64,000 bases of DNA from Wolbachia endosymbiont (group B) of Hofmannophila pseudospretella (GTDB lineage Bacteria; Pseudomonadota; Alphaproteobacteria; Rickettsiales; Anaplasmataceae): the NCBI RefSeq assembly GCF_964028515.1, contig NZ_OZ034788.1, positions 434,001 to 498,000 of the forward strand. The letters are read 5' to 3'. Below are positions 35,649 through 44,428 of this stretch, piece after piece. Positions within the stretch are counted from its first letter, which is position 1, and every line of letters starts with the position of its first letter. The notes under the pieces are model-generated. The model made no database searches, was not told where the DNA came from, and was given only the letters and a program-made list of their open reading frames with translations. Position numbers and translations under genes: made by a program.

Positions 35649-36440
35649 ATGTCTTTAAGTCCAGTTATTTTTAGCATCGGTCCTGTTTCTATATATTGGT
35701 ACTCTTTAGCATATGTTTTGGGTATAGTTTTTGCATATTGGTATTTACATAAGCTAGACAATCAAAAAATATTTACTAAGAATTTTTACGATTCGTTATT
35801 AACAGCCGTTATTATAGGCATTATCCTTGGAGGTAGGCTTGGCTACGTATTGATATATGATCCAGTTCTCTATATAAGCAATCCTATCGAAATACTAAAG
35901 ACCTGGGAAGGAGGTATGTCATTTCATGGCGGTGCTATAGGAGTTTTGCTTGCAGTAATAATCTCCTGTAGAAGACATAACATTCCTATATTTTACACAC
36001 TGGATCTAATTTCTTGTGGAGTTCCGATAGGTTTACTTCTAGGCCGCATAGGTAATTTTATAAATGGAGAGTTATTTGGCAGGGTTACAACTATGCCGTG
36101 GGGTATGGTATTTCCAGAAAGTGGTGATAATTTATTGCGCCATCCAAGCCAACTTTATGAGGCATTTTTTGAAGGAGCGCTACTTTTCGTAGTTGTAAAT
36201 TCACTATTTTACTTGAACAAAATGAGATTGTATTATGGTGCAACAACTGGAGTTGCAGTTATGTTGTATGGAGTAGCACGTTTTATGGTTGAATTTTTCC
36301 GCGAGCCAGACTATCAAATTGGCTATTTATGGTTCAATTTAACTATGGGACAGTTGCTTTCTATACCTATGATTTTGTTGGGAATGCTTATATATTTAGG
36401 TGCGTTGAATTTTAGGTTTAATACAAAATCTATTCAATAG
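35649..36440 (+). CDS. lgt: Prolipoprotein diacylglyceryl transferase
   Basis: Lgt attaches diacylglycerol to the lipobox cysteine in the inner membrane, the step before LspA. The 263-aa protein has about seven membrane segments and the family blocks WEGGMSFHGGAIGVLL, LLLGRIGNFINGELFGR (signature) and HPSQLYEAFFEG, with the essential Arg and His. Lipoproteins such as the secretin in this window are substrates. A 7-bp hairpin lies shortly after the stop but is oriented as a terminator for the opposite strand. Confidence 0.95.
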   Translation: MSLSPVIFSIGPVSIYWYSLAYVLGIVFAYWYLHKLDNQKIFTKNFYDSLLTAVIIGIILGGRLGYVLIYDPVLYISNPIEILKTWEGGMSFHGGAIGVLLAVIISCRRHNIPIFYTLDLISCGVPIGLLLGRIGNFINGELFGRVTTMPWGMVFPESGDNLLRHPSQLYEAFFEGALLFVVVNSLFYLNKMRLYYGATTGVAVMLYGVARFMVEFFREPDYQIGYLWFNLTMGQLLSIPMILLGMLIYLGALNFRFNTKSIQ

Positions 36441-36467
36441 ACAAGAGGTAAGTTGAATAAAAAAATA

Positions 36468-36487
36468 TAGTAGAAGTTTATCTACTA
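36468..36487 (-). terminator. Candidate intrinsic terminator, minus strand
   Basis: The arms TAGTAGA and TCTACTA form a perfect 7-bp stem with a 6-nt loop. Read on the minus strand, the stem is followed by TATTTTTTT. It could end the transcript of the hypothetical gene whose stop is at 36655. Confidence 0.45.
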
Positions 36488-36654
36488 CATAGCATGTACA
36501 ACTGTACGAACTTTTCGTGTTGCAGAGAATAAACGTGAGGGCACAAACCTTTTGTTGCATAGCTATGAAACAAACTTAGTAGCTACTGACCAAATTCATT
36601 ATTAAGTAGATATTCATTTTTCAACAAAATCCCCTTGATTTAGAAGCTACTCTA

Positions 36655-37197
36655 TTAAAACATATTTTTAAACTTTTGCCAAAACCCTGGTTTATTATCA
36701 TTAACCTTTGTGAAGGCTATGTTTAAACTGTATCTTGGATCGTTTGGCACATCATATCTAATATTCAGTATTGAAACTTCGTTTTTACTATGAACAGAAA
36801 CATCGTCATATGATAACTTTGTCGTGTAGCACTTTATATGCTTTTGCTTATCATATACTATATCACCTGATTCCCCTTCTAGTTCTATAAATTTAGTTTT
36901 TTTCTGACATTCTTTTATTTTTATTAGATCCTTGTCTAGTGATATTGAAACCGGTAGTGTATTACCAGCATACTCTTTAGCTAAAAGCTCACTTTGAGGA
37001 TACATTTTTATTTCCCTTCCAAAATGTGAGTCTATAAAATTATTGCTCCAAAATTTGTCTCCAGAATGTACATATTTGTCAGTAGCATACGGTACAACAC
37101 CATAATTGCATTGAACTTTGTAATCTCCAACACCATTATTTTGAAAAAAATCATGAATGGCAGTGTAACTATCAGCAGCATCATTTATGTAATCCAT
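36655..37197 (-). CDS. Hypothetical protein, soluble
   Basis: I do not recognise this 180-aa protein. It has an acidic/aromatic N-terminus (NDAADSYTAIHDFFQNNGVG), a beta-rich middle (HIKCYTTKLSYDDVSVHSKN, EVSILNIRYDVPNDPRYSLN) and a C-terminal aromatic-basic tail (PGFWQKFKNMF) that looks amphipathic. There is no signal peptide. A near-consensus promoter lies 28 nt upstream and aaggggtagg stands just before the ATG, so expression is likely. A hairpin with a T-run about 170 bp past the stop may end the transcript. It appears to be a complete single-gene unit. Confidence 0.6.
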   Translation of the reverse strand: MDYINDAADSYTAIHDFFQNNGVGDYKVQCNYGVVPYATDKYVHSGDKFWSNNFIDSHFGREIKMYPQSELLAKEYAGNTLPVSISLDKDLIKIKECQKKTKFIELEGESGDIVYDKQKHIKCYTTKLSYDDVSVHSKNEVSILNIRYDVPNDPRYSLNIAFTKVNDNKPGFWQKFKNMF

Positions 37198-37224
37198 TAC
37201 CTACCCCTTAAAACCTTTTAATCT

Positions 37225-37253
37225 ATTATATCACAAGAAATTACATCTATCAA
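37225..37253 (-). promoter_or_regulatory. Promoter for the 180-aa hypothetical gene
   Basis: Minus strand: -35 TTGATA (complement of 37248-37253), 17-nt spacer, -10 TATAAT (complement of 37225-37230), 27 nt before the ATG. Confidence 0.6.
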
Positions 37254-37280
37254 TAAAAAGACTTTTTTGATATCAAGTAT

Positions 37281-37817
37281 CTAGGGAGTATATTGATAGG
37301 ATTTTGACATTCGTATTTCCCAATTTTTCACATACTGCTGGACTAATTCAGGATAATTTTCAATAATTAATAAATTTTCAGCGTTTCCCTTTTCAGCTGT
37401 CTTACTGAGGTTAAACGATCCTGTGATGACTTTTTGATTATCAACAATTATTACCTTATTATGAGCGATTTTTGGCTTATTATCGATCCAAATCGGTATT
37501 CCATTTGAAAACAATTCGCTTATGACACTATATTTTGAATGGAGTTGTGATTTATCTAAGACGACTTTAACATCAACACCACGCTCTTTGGCGTTAATCA
37601 AAGATTTTGCAACTGTTCCAAGAGTAAATGTATATTCTTGAACTAAGATAGATTCTTTAGATTGGTCTATCTCGCTTATTATCGGTACAGCACAGTCTTC
37701 TTCAGGTGAGAAGCAAACTGTTGCTTTTGGGCAAGACGAGGATATAGGACCCGCATAGTAGTACAGAGAAAAACATACCGACAAAAATAAAAGATATAAA
37801 AGCCTCACAAACCACAC
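37281..37817 (-). CDS. Secreted phospholipase D-family nuclease (single HKD)
   Basis: PLD-superfamily proteins of this size act as dimers that cleave phosphodiester bonds in nucleic acids or lipids. The 178-aa product has a signal peptide (FVRLLYLLFLSVCFSLYYYA) and one HKD motif, HNKVIIVDNQKVITGSFNLS, followed by NAENLLII. The overall layout is like the Nuc endonuclease and the Rickettsia Pld protein. It should be periplasmic or secreted. A short copy of the taccgccgtgt repeat lies just upstream of the gene. Whether its substrate is DNA or membrane lipid cannot be told from sequence. Confidence 0.85.
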   Translation of the reverse strand: MWFVRLLYLLFLSVCFSLYYYAGPISSSCPKATVCFSPEEDCAVPIISEIDQSKESILVQEYTFTLGTVAKSLINAKERGVDVKVVLDKSQLHSKYSVISELFSNGIPIWIDNKPKIAHNKVIIVDNQKVITGSFNLSKTAEKGNAENLLIIENYPELVQQYVKNWEIRMSKSYQYTP

Positions 37818-37848
37818 CTAAATACACGGCGGTAGTCTACATCATAGC

Positions 37849-39336
37849 TCAATCACCTGTCAACCCATATTCCTTCCACTTCTCTGTAACTTTCTTTATT
37901 ATTTCCTCGCTCATTTCAATTTTTCTTCCCCATTCTCGTTTGGTTTCAGGTGGAAGTTTGTTTGTTGCATCAAACCCTATTTTACCTCCGAGACCACTTT
38001 CAGGAGAAGCGAAGTCTAAATAATCAATTGGAGCATTCTCTATCATGATTGTATCACGTACAGGGTCCATTCTCGTTGAAACTGCCCACATTACTTCCTT
38101 CCAATCACGTACATTTATATCATCATCAACAACTATAATAAATTTGGTGTATAAGAACTGTTTGAGAAAAGAGAGTATGCCCATAATAATTCTTTTTGCA
38201 TGCCCTGGATAAGCCTTTTTTATCGATACTACCGCTATTCTATATGAGCAACCTTCTGGAGGCAGGTAAAAGTCCACTATCTCTGGAAATTGATTGATAA
38301 GAATTGGCACAAAAATTTCATTGAGTGCTTCACCAAGAATTGATGGTTCATCTGGCGGCTTACCAGTGTAAGTGCTGAGATAAATTGGATCTTTGCGCAT
38401 TGTAATTGCAGTGATGTTAAACTCAGGAAACTGTTCAACAGCATTATAGTAACCGGTATGGTCTCCGTATGGCCCTTCATCTCTATACTTATCCAAACTT
38501 ACATATCCTTCTAAAACAATTTCTGCATGAGCTGGCACTTGAAGAGGAATAGTCTTACAATTTACAAGCTCAAGAGGCTTTTTGCGCAGCAGCCCAGCAA
38601 ATTGGTATTCTGACAACGTCTCCGGCACCGGAGTTACCGCAGCAATAATCGTTGCAGGATCGCTACCAATCACAGCAGCCGCAGGAAACTTCATATTTTG
38701 CCCCCTCTCCTTCCACCGTTTATGGTGACCTGCACCACCACGATGTGCAAGCCAGCGCATTAAAGTCGTTTTTTTATCCACGACCTGCATACGATATATT
38801 CCAAGATTAAAATTATCTTGCTTGTCTGCTGTTGGTCCTTTTGTTACCACAAGTGGCCAAGTGATAAGCGGTGCAAGTTCATTTGGCCAGCATGTCTGAA
38901 TAGGTAGCAAACTAAGATCCACCTTATCCCCAGTTAGCACCACCTCTTGACATGGGGCTTTGCTTACAACTTTGCTTCGCATTGACAATACGGCTTTCAG
39001 CATAGGAAACATTTTTACAGCATCTTTGAAGGTTTTTGGTGGCTCAGGTGATCGCAAAAATGCTAGAAGTTTACCCAGATCCCTTAATTCATCAGAATTT
39101 ATACCAAGTCCGAATGCAATTCTCTCAATAGTACCAAATAAATTCACTAAAACTGGAATTGAATTTTTGCCATTTTCTGTGACAACATTTTCAAAGATTA
39201 TTGCTGGCCCTTTGTTTGACAAAACTCTGCGATGAATTTCCGTCATTTCAAGAACAGTTGAAACTTCCTTTTTAACTCTAATTAGATCTTTTCTCTCTTC
39301 TAAAGCCTTGATGAAGTCGCGTAAGTTATTGTACAT
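37849..39336 (-). CDS. ubiD: UbiD-family decarboxylase (3-octaprenyl-4-hydroxybenzoate decarboxylase)
   Basis: UbiD removes the carboxyl group of polyprenyl-4-hydroxybenzoate in ubiquinone synthesis, using prenylated FMN made by UbiX. The 495-aa length equals E. coli UbiD. Family blocks include MRWLAHRGGAGHHKRW, PVPETLSEYQFAGLLRKKPL, YGDHTGYYN and the KFIIVVDDDINVRDWKEVMW stretch. The polyprenyl synthetase at 52-53 kb would supply the side chain. The ATG at 39336 follows a 47-bp gap after the DUF3857 gene on the same strand, so cotranscription is likely. Confidence 0.94.
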   Translation of the reverse strand: MYNNLRDFIKALEERKDLIRVKKEVSTVLEMTEIHRRVLSNKGPAIIFENVVTENGKNSIPVLVNLFGTIERIAFGLGINSDELRDLGKLLAFLRSPEPPKTFKDAVKMFPMLKAVLSMRSKVVSKAPCQEVVLTGDKVDLSLLPIQTCWPNELAPLITWPLVVTKGPTADKQDNFNLGIYRMQVVDKKTTLMRWLAHRGGAGHHKRWKERGQNMKFPAAAVIGSDPATIIAAVTPVPETLSEYQFAGLLRKKPLELVNCKTIPLQVPAHAEIVLEGYVSLDKYRDEGPYGDHTGYYNAVEQFPEFNITAITMRKDPIYLSTYTGKPPDEPSILGEALNEIFVPILINQFPEIVDFYLPPEGCSYRIAVVSIKKAYPGHAKRIIMGILSFLKQFLYTKFIIVVDDDINVRDWKEVMWAVSTRMDPVRDTIMIENAPIDYLDFASPESGLGGKIGFDATNKLPPETKREWGRKIEMSEEIIKKVTEKWKEYGLTGD

Positions 39337-39383
39337 ATTTTAAAAATTTTAAGCCTTTTAAGAAGTGCTTTTCCCAGCACAAC

Positions 39384-41267
39384 TCATTCACTTATTATTA
39401 TAGAGGCTCTAGAAAAATTATTCTCCAATTCGCTTTTTAAGTTTTTATATTCAGCAGTCTTTAATTCTTCATTGGTAATAAAACTTTTCTTTATGGTTAT
39501 TAAATTGCTAAATTCGGTTCCATCATTTTTATATTTACAGAACCTATTTACATATAACCAAGGAGTATCTATTTCAAAATTCAAATTTTCACAGTTTTTA
39601 ATTTTGATATCTTTTATTATCATATGGCTTTCCTTAGTTTTAGGAACACCAATAAAAAGGTCTGACACTTGGTCAGAAGCTGTATTGACAACATCATTAA
39701 GCCAATTATCTCCTAAATTCAAAGCAGGTCCTAGATTTGTCTTAAAAATCTTATTTTTTTGCTGAAACTCATATTTGATTGTAAGATCTTCTACATTACG
39801 TAAAGTAAGGTCAGGCAATTCTAAGAACTTCTTTTCTTCTTCATCAAGATATACCCCACTAATCATATGAAAAACAGAATCCCTTAATTGCTCATTTGAA
39901 TAATACAATCCAACCCCTGTTAAACCTAGGGCTGCTTCCCCTTGTACGGTAAGCCGGCCATATTCATTTACAACATTATCTTCTATAGTTAATTCACTAT
40001 GAGATATCACTTTTGAATTTTCAGCTTGTACAGCAGGAATTTTTATGTAATCTGCTTCCTCAGAATTGAGTACTAGAGCGTTCCTATCAGCAATGTCTGG
40101 AAAAATACCCTGTGCCATACTGACGATATTAGTTGGATCAATCCAATATATTTTTCCATCTTTATTTGTTACTCTGAGCATCACATGATTAAAATTACCC
40201 ATATTAGGTAATGCTTTAGAGTTAGAAGTGTTAGTAGTTCCTCTCATAACTAAAACAGGTTGAACTTTGTAACCAAGTTCCTGTAAAATAGCAGCTGTGC
40301 TAGCAGAAAAATCTTTGCAATCCCCAACTTGAGAATCAGCAATTTTCTCTAAATCTCTCGGAAAATATTGTCCTGATACTGTGCGCCAATCTCCCATATA
40401 TTGAACTTTTTCATTCAATAAAGAAGTAACAGCATTGATCTTATCTTCATCAGTATTCTCACTGGCAGCAGACTCTGCTATAGCTGTAAAAGTTGCAGGA
40501 AGTGGCTGATTAATGACGCTATGATATCCAGGAGCTAATTTTTTAGCTAGATCTTCCCATTGAGATAAGCTTGAAAGTGATACCCAGGTGTTGTGTTTAA
40601 TATTCAATAGCCCATTGTGTGGCTCATTTGTTGTATTTTCATAAACTGCTTTCTTTAAAGCAATACTTATAGAGTGTATATTATCATTTTTTTCCTCAGC
40701 GATTTCTAATACTTCTCTTGGATCATTAACTTTAATCTCCAGGGGTAATTCAGAATTGATTTTAGTATTTTCTGCTTGTAAATAATCTCCATAATAAGAG
40801 AAGCTCAAGCCATAAAAATTATCAACAGGAACTTTTTTGTTAACTTGCTTATATCTTAAATATACCTCTGTACCAATTTCTATTTTAGGAAATGATATGG
40901 TTACTTGTCTTAACTGATCGAAGCCTTTACTAGGACTAGCTAGCGGTTTATCTTCCATCATGTCTTCAGTGACTATATATTCCTCTCCGTTGTAAGCTGC
41001 TTTAGCCTCTAAAACAGTAAAATCTGCACTATCATCATTATAAACAAGACTGTATAGAGAGAATCTATCACGCCCAGACTCCTTGAGTATTTTTGCTTGA
41101 AGTTCTACTTCCGTTTCGTAGGTACCATCTCTATTAACATTGATGTTAACATTAGAAAACTTAATCTCAACAGAAGCATCTTCATACTTACTCCACCTTG
41201 CTTCAGATGCAGGAGTTACAAAAAATACTAATAATGTTAAGTTAAAAAGAGTTTTTAAAAATTTCAT
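39384..41267 (-). CDS. Exported DUF3857 / transglutaminase-like protein
   Basis: The 627-aa protein has a signal peptide (FLKTLFNLTLLVFFVTPASEA), a DUF3857 domain (about residues 60-240) and a transglutaminase-like domain (about 260-420). The catalytic triad is readable: Cys in QVGDCKDFSAST, His in NFNHVMLRVTN and Asp in IYWIDPTN. The last 200 residues are beta-rich and unassigned. Such proteins are periplasmic in most Gram-negatives. The papain-like triad may serve proteolysis or cross-linking; the substrate is unknown. The start at ATG 41267 gives the cleanest signal peptide. It lies 47 bp upstream of ubiD. Confidence 0.85.
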   Translation of the reverse strand: MKFLKTLFNLTLLVFFVTPASEARWSKYEDASVEIKFSNVNINVNRDGTYETEVELQAKILKESGRDRFSLYSLVYNDDSADFTVLEAKAAYNGEEYIVTEDMMEDKPLASPSKGFDQLRQVTISFPKIEIGTEVYLRYKQVNKKVPVDNFYGLSFSYYGDYLQAENTKINSELPLEIKVNDPREVLEIAEEKNDNIHSISIALKKAVYENTTNEPHNGLLNIKHNTWVSLSSLSQWEDLAKKLAPGYHSVINQPLPATFTAIAESAASENTDEDKINAVTSLLNEKVQYMGDWRTVSGQYFPRDLEKIADSQVGDCKDFSASTAAILQELGYKVQPVLVMRGTTNTSNSKALPNMGNFNHVMLRVTNKDGKIYWIDPTNIVSMAQGIFPDIADRNALVLNSEEADYIKIPAVQAENSKVISHSELTIEDNVVNEYGRLTVQGEAALGLTGVGLYYSNEQLRDSVFHMISGVYLDEEEKKFLELPDLTLRNVEDLTIKYEFQQKNKIFKTNLGPALNLGDNWLNDVVNTASDQVSDLFIGVPKTKESHMIIKDIKIKNCENLNFEIDTPWLYVNRFCKYKNDGTEFSNLITIKKSFITNEELKTAEYKNLKSELENNFSRASIIISE

Positions 41268-41660
41268 TATGTACCTACACTTATTGAACCATTAAATCCA
41301 TGCAATTTTGTTCACAGTGTAAACAGGAATAAACTCGGCAGATTGGGAAAGAAGCTTATTTTCTAGAATGGCCGTTTCCTTCTCTCTACCAATTATTGGC
41401 TCGTTCATATAATTTACCGCCGTGTTTGTCAGCATTATATGCGGCGGTTATAAAATAATCAACTTTTTTACCGCCGCGGTTACAATTGTTATACATGGCG
41501 GTAAGGATTACTTAAATCTCAAATGCTTTATTATACACAAGTTTTCGCTACTTAATATCACCAAATTCTCTGATATACTACTATATAAAGTTTGCATTTT
41601 TTGATATAAATGTTTTAATATTGAGCATTTCTTTAATGTTTATATTCTTTAAGTAAGTAT
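41268..41660. other. 393-bp intergenic region with two GC-rich hairpins
   Basis: It holds no gene. Two short hairpins built on accgcc/ggcggt (described separately) stand out against the AT-rich background. A 60-codon frame crossing them is not credible as a gene. Confidence 0.45.
41416..41503. repeat. Pair of accgcc/ggcggt hairpins
   Basis: Stem one is accgccg (41416-41422) with cggcggt (41442-41448). Stem two is taccgcc (41469-41475) with ggcggta (41497-41503). The 11-mer taccgccgtgt at 41415 recurs, inverted, at about 37824-37834 upstream of the PLD gene, so it is a dispersed repeat. Confidence 0.5.
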
Positions 41661-42401
41661 ATGTCTAAGATACCATTTTTATTGATTTTTATATTTGCAG
41701 TAGCAAGTTTACCAGTAATAAACAATTGGCTTTCACACCGCAGTCAAGTCTTAAATGACGACCATATAGGTGAGAGATTAGATGACTACATCAGTAAAAA
41801 TTTTGATAGAGTTCTAAAAGCTCTCCGAGAAGAGTCAGCTAAAAATAGTTATGCTAACGCAATCAAAAGTAAAATTTCTCAGCATAAAGATGAAATATTT
41901 GACTACACTTATCCTTACTCAGGAAATGAAAATAGCAATGTCATAGCTGTAGGGTTCTTTGACTATTCTTGTGGCTATTGTAAGGCAATAAAGAATGACA
42001 TAAAACAGTTGATCAATGATGGCAAAATTAAATATATCTTTAGGGATGCTCCAATACTTGGTAACAATTCCTTAAAGGCAGCAAAAGCTGCTTTAGCAAC
42101 TTATTTTATCGATAAAGAAAAGTACTTAGATTTTCACTATGCTGCACTAGATCACAGAGGAGAATTTTCAGATAAAACTATATTAGGTATAGTGAAAAAT
42201 ATAGGGATTAACGAGGACGATTTTAACAACTCTATGAAAAGTAATGCAGACAAAATTGAGCAAATGATAAACAACAGTAAACTTTTAGTAAGCGAGCTTG
42301 GAGTAGGCGGTACACCTTTTGTGATAATAGGAGATAGTCTTTTTGTAGGAAAAACTGATTTGAATATATTACGCAAAAAAGTAGATGAGTTAAAAGATTA
42401 A
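41661..42401 (+). CDS. DsbA/DsbG-like thiol-disulfide oxidoreductase
   Basis: The 246-aa protein has a membrane or signal segment at the N-terminus (IPFLLIFIFAVASLPVI), a helical linker (residues 30-85) and a DsbA-type thioredoxin fold. The active site is FFDYSCGYCKAIK (CGYC), and the cis-Pro loop is GVGGTPFVIIGD. It would act in the periplasm, oxidising or shuffling disulfides. The CGYC motif with a long N-terminal linker is typical of the alphaproteobacterial DsbA-like/BdbD-like branch. It may serve Cys-rich exported proteins. The promoter of the next unit lies just beyond its stop. Confidence 0.9.
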   Translation: MSKIPFLLIFIFAVASLPVINNWLSHRSQVLNDDHIGERLDDYISKNFDRVLKALREESAKNSYANAIKSKISQHKDEIFDYTYPYSGNENSNVIAVGFFDYSCGYCKAIKNDIKQLINDGKIKYIFRDAPILGNNSLKAAKAALATYFIDKEKYLDFHYAALDHRGEFSDKTILGIVKNIGINEDDFNNSMKSNADKIEQMINNSKLLVSELGVGGTPFVIIGDSLFVGKTDLNILRKKVDELKD

Positions 42402-42413
42402 TAAATTCCCTGC

Positions 42414-42442
42414 TTGACAGCATAAGAGAGTTTAAGTATAGT
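42414..42442 (+). promoter_or_regulatory. Near-consensus promoter of the OTU/GTA-gp12 unit
   Basis: -35 TTGACA (42414-42419), 17-nt spacer, -10 TATAGT (42437-42442): the best sigma70-type match seen in the window. The expected transcript has a leader of about 145 nt before the OTU gene ATG, with no open frame in it. Confidence 0.65.
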
Positions 42443-42592
42443 TAAGATATAGTAAGTAACAATATGTATAGGCTACATATTAGCTCAAGAAAAGTAGGTG
42501 ATGTTTGCTTGCAACACAGCACGACCTTAAGTAATTAGCCTTCCTATGCTGGTTAATCTATTAAAATATTATTATCATTTTGGAGCTATAAC

Positions 42593-43753
42593 ATGAGAGA
42601 TTCTAACTATGTAAGAGAGCCAATTGCTCTTTTTCAACAAATCAAAGAAAATAAAAAATCAAGTGATTTATTGCATAATCTAAAGAGCACTTATCCTGAA
42701 AAGCTAAAAATAGGAGCTGCTATAAAGACAGGAGATTGCTTTTTTGACTCCGTGGCTCAAGGATTGAACGAGTTAAAACTCGGTCATCATTTTACTGCAA
42801 AATCATTAAGAAAAGATTGTGCAGATTATGCTAGCAAAAATAGAAGGTCAAGTTTGTGGGTTTATAAAGCAGTAATAAAAGATGCTGGAGAGTATTTTGT
42901 ACCTAAAAAAGATCCGGATGGAGAAGTAATAAGTGAAAATGGATCTAATAAGAAAGACTATGCAAAGTCTTTCTACAAATATTTAGAGTGTATTACTAAT
43001 ACACATACAGCTGACGTACCTATATGGGGTCGTCCAAACATTGAAGGTAGAATGATATGCGACAAGTACAAAGTGGAGCTCCGTGTTTATTCAATAGAGG
43101 AAGACAGTCAAAAAGTTACGGTAACTAAAATTACAGCACATGATGATGATCCAGAAGTTTTTATGGAAGATATAAATCTCAATCAACTAGAGATAGATAG
43201 TAGCAAAAAAACTGTAGGAGTAGTGAATTACATGAGGCATTTTGTGCCACTTCTTAGTGGAATCTCTAAAGATATAACAGAAAGTCAACCAGTTTCTGTT
43301 GAAGAAATCTTTGGTGAGGTTACAGAAGTTCCTGCTTATGAGCAACCAAAGCCAGAAGTACAACAAGAAAGCAGCGCTAGTGAGCCAATTCATACAGATA
43401 CAGTAATTACTATTTCTCATCAACAAGGGCAAGAAACACACCAAGAGGCAATAGAAAAGAAATTAATCAATAGTTACAGAAGAGAAGCTATTTATAGCAT
43501 AGCTGCTGTAATAACAGCTATAGCATTCACAGCATCTGCTATAGCTACTGTTTTTACTCAACCAATTCCTTTAGCATATCTTGCTGGAGTTGCTTTAGTT
43601 GTTGCATGTATTTGTATGTATAAGTTGACGCAGAGCCATAAAGACATTAATGAACTCAAAAGTGAGCCAAAGGAAAATATTGCCCATACTTTTCTAGAAG
43701 AAACGGGATTTAAAATTTATAGCCTGATTGATAAAGTAGCTTCAAAAGCTTAA
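42593..43753 (+). CDS. OTU-type cysteine protease (putative deubiquitinase) with membrane anchor
   Basis: OTU proteases remove ubiquitin from eukaryotic proteins; bacterial ones are host-directed effectors. The 386-aa protein has an OTU-like domain at about residues 35-225: KTGDCFFDSVAQGLNELKLG (nucleophile Cys49), the central WGRPNIEGRMICDKYKVELR block at 145-164, and NYMRHFVPLL with His216. The usual Asp three before the Cys is Thr here. A Glu/Gln/Pro-rich linker (225-295) leads to two membrane segments (about 301-321 and 326-344) and a short charged tail. tggag lies before the ATG. It shares a promoter with the downstream DUF2460 gene. The fold call is strong; activity is inferred. Confidence 0.78.
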   Translation: MRDSNYVREPIALFQQIKENKKSSDLLHNLKSTYPEKLKIGAAIKTGDCFFDSVAQGLNELKLGHHFTAKSLRKDCADYASKNRRSSLWVYKAVIKDAGEYFVPKKDPDGEVISENGSNKKDYAKSFYKYLECITNTHTADVPIWGRPNIEGRMICDKYKVELRVYSIEEDSQKVTVTKITAHDDDPEVFMEDINLNQLEIDSSKKTVGVVNYMRHFVPLLSGISKDITESQPVSVEEIFGEVTEVPAYEQPKPEVQQESSASEPIHTDTVITISHQQGQETHQEAIEKKLINSYRREAIYSIAAVITAIAFTASAIATVFTQPIPLAYLAGVALVVACICMYKLTQSHKDINELKSEPKENIAHTFLEETGFKIYSLIDKVASKA

Positions 43754-43806
43754 GCTCTTTCTTACTTTATCTACACCAAATCAATTTTGTTTTCACAGGA
43801 GGAAAT

Positions 43807-44400
43807 ATGTCATTTACAGAAATTAGATTTCCAGAAAATATATCTTATGGTTCCACTGGAGGACCGGAATTTTCCACTGACGTTGTAACAACTCATAATG
43901 GTTGTGAACAGCGCAATATTAATTGGTCTCGTGCACGTGCCAGGTATAACATAGCTTATGGAGTTAGGTCAAACGAGCAGCTAACAGAGCTCATAACATT
44001 TTTTCAAGCACGAAAGGGTAAAGCAATAGGGTTTCGTTTTAAAGATTGGTCAGACTTTACAGTTACCAATCAAGAAATTGGCATAGGAGACAATAAAAAA
44101 ATGATCTTTCAACTGATGAAAACTTACATAAGTGGAAAGGACAAACATACACGTATGATTAAAAAGCCAGTGCATGATACAATAAAAATTTACCTAGATG
44201 GTGTAGAGACAGAAAAATACTCAGTAAATTATTCAACTGGAGAAATAGAATTTATGAAACCACTAGCAAAAGGCATGATAATCACCGCAAGCTTCGAATT
44301 TGATGTACCAGTACGCTTTGATACAGATTACCTAAACGCTTCTATTGACAACTACAGCAGTAACAGTTGGAATAATATTCCTTTGGTGGAAGTGAAGTAA
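43807..44400 (+). CDS. Gene-transfer-agent gp12-like protein (DUF2460 / TIGR02217)
   Basis: This 197-aa protein is a full-length member of the DUF2460 family, encoded as gene 12 of the Rhodobacter-type gene transfer agent tail region. Matches are clear at both ends: FTEIRFPENISYGSTGGPEF, GVRSNEQLTELITFFQARKG, FRFKDWSDF and the hallmark FEFDVPVRFDTDYL. In GTAs it belongs to the distal tail machinery. aggagg precedes the ATG. No other GTA or phage gene is nearby, so it is a retained single gene. It lies 53 bp after the OTU gene in the same unit and is closed by a strong terminator. Confidence 0.9.
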   Translation: MSFTEIRFPENISYGSTGGPEFSTDVVTTHNGCEQRNINWSRARARYNIAYGVRSNEQLTELITFFQARKGKAIGFRFKDWSDFTVTNQEIGIGDNKKMIFQLMKTYISGKDKHTRMIKKPVHDTIKIYLDGVETEKYSVNYSTGEIEFMKPLAKGMIITASFEFDVPVRFDTDYLNASIDNYSSNSWNNIPLVEVK

Positions 44401-44428
44401 GCTATTCAGCCACTACAAAAATCAAGAG

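Noticed and set aside
41422..41604. 60-codon plus-strand frame over the accgcc hairpins
   Set aside because: It consists of repeat sequence and AT-rich spacer, with no ribosome-binding site and no protein-like composition.
42593..44400. OTU and DUF2460 genes as part of a WO prophage
   Set aside because: No phage head, baseplate, terminase or integrase gene is nearby, and DUF2460 matches the gene-transfer-agent tail family rather than WO structural genes.
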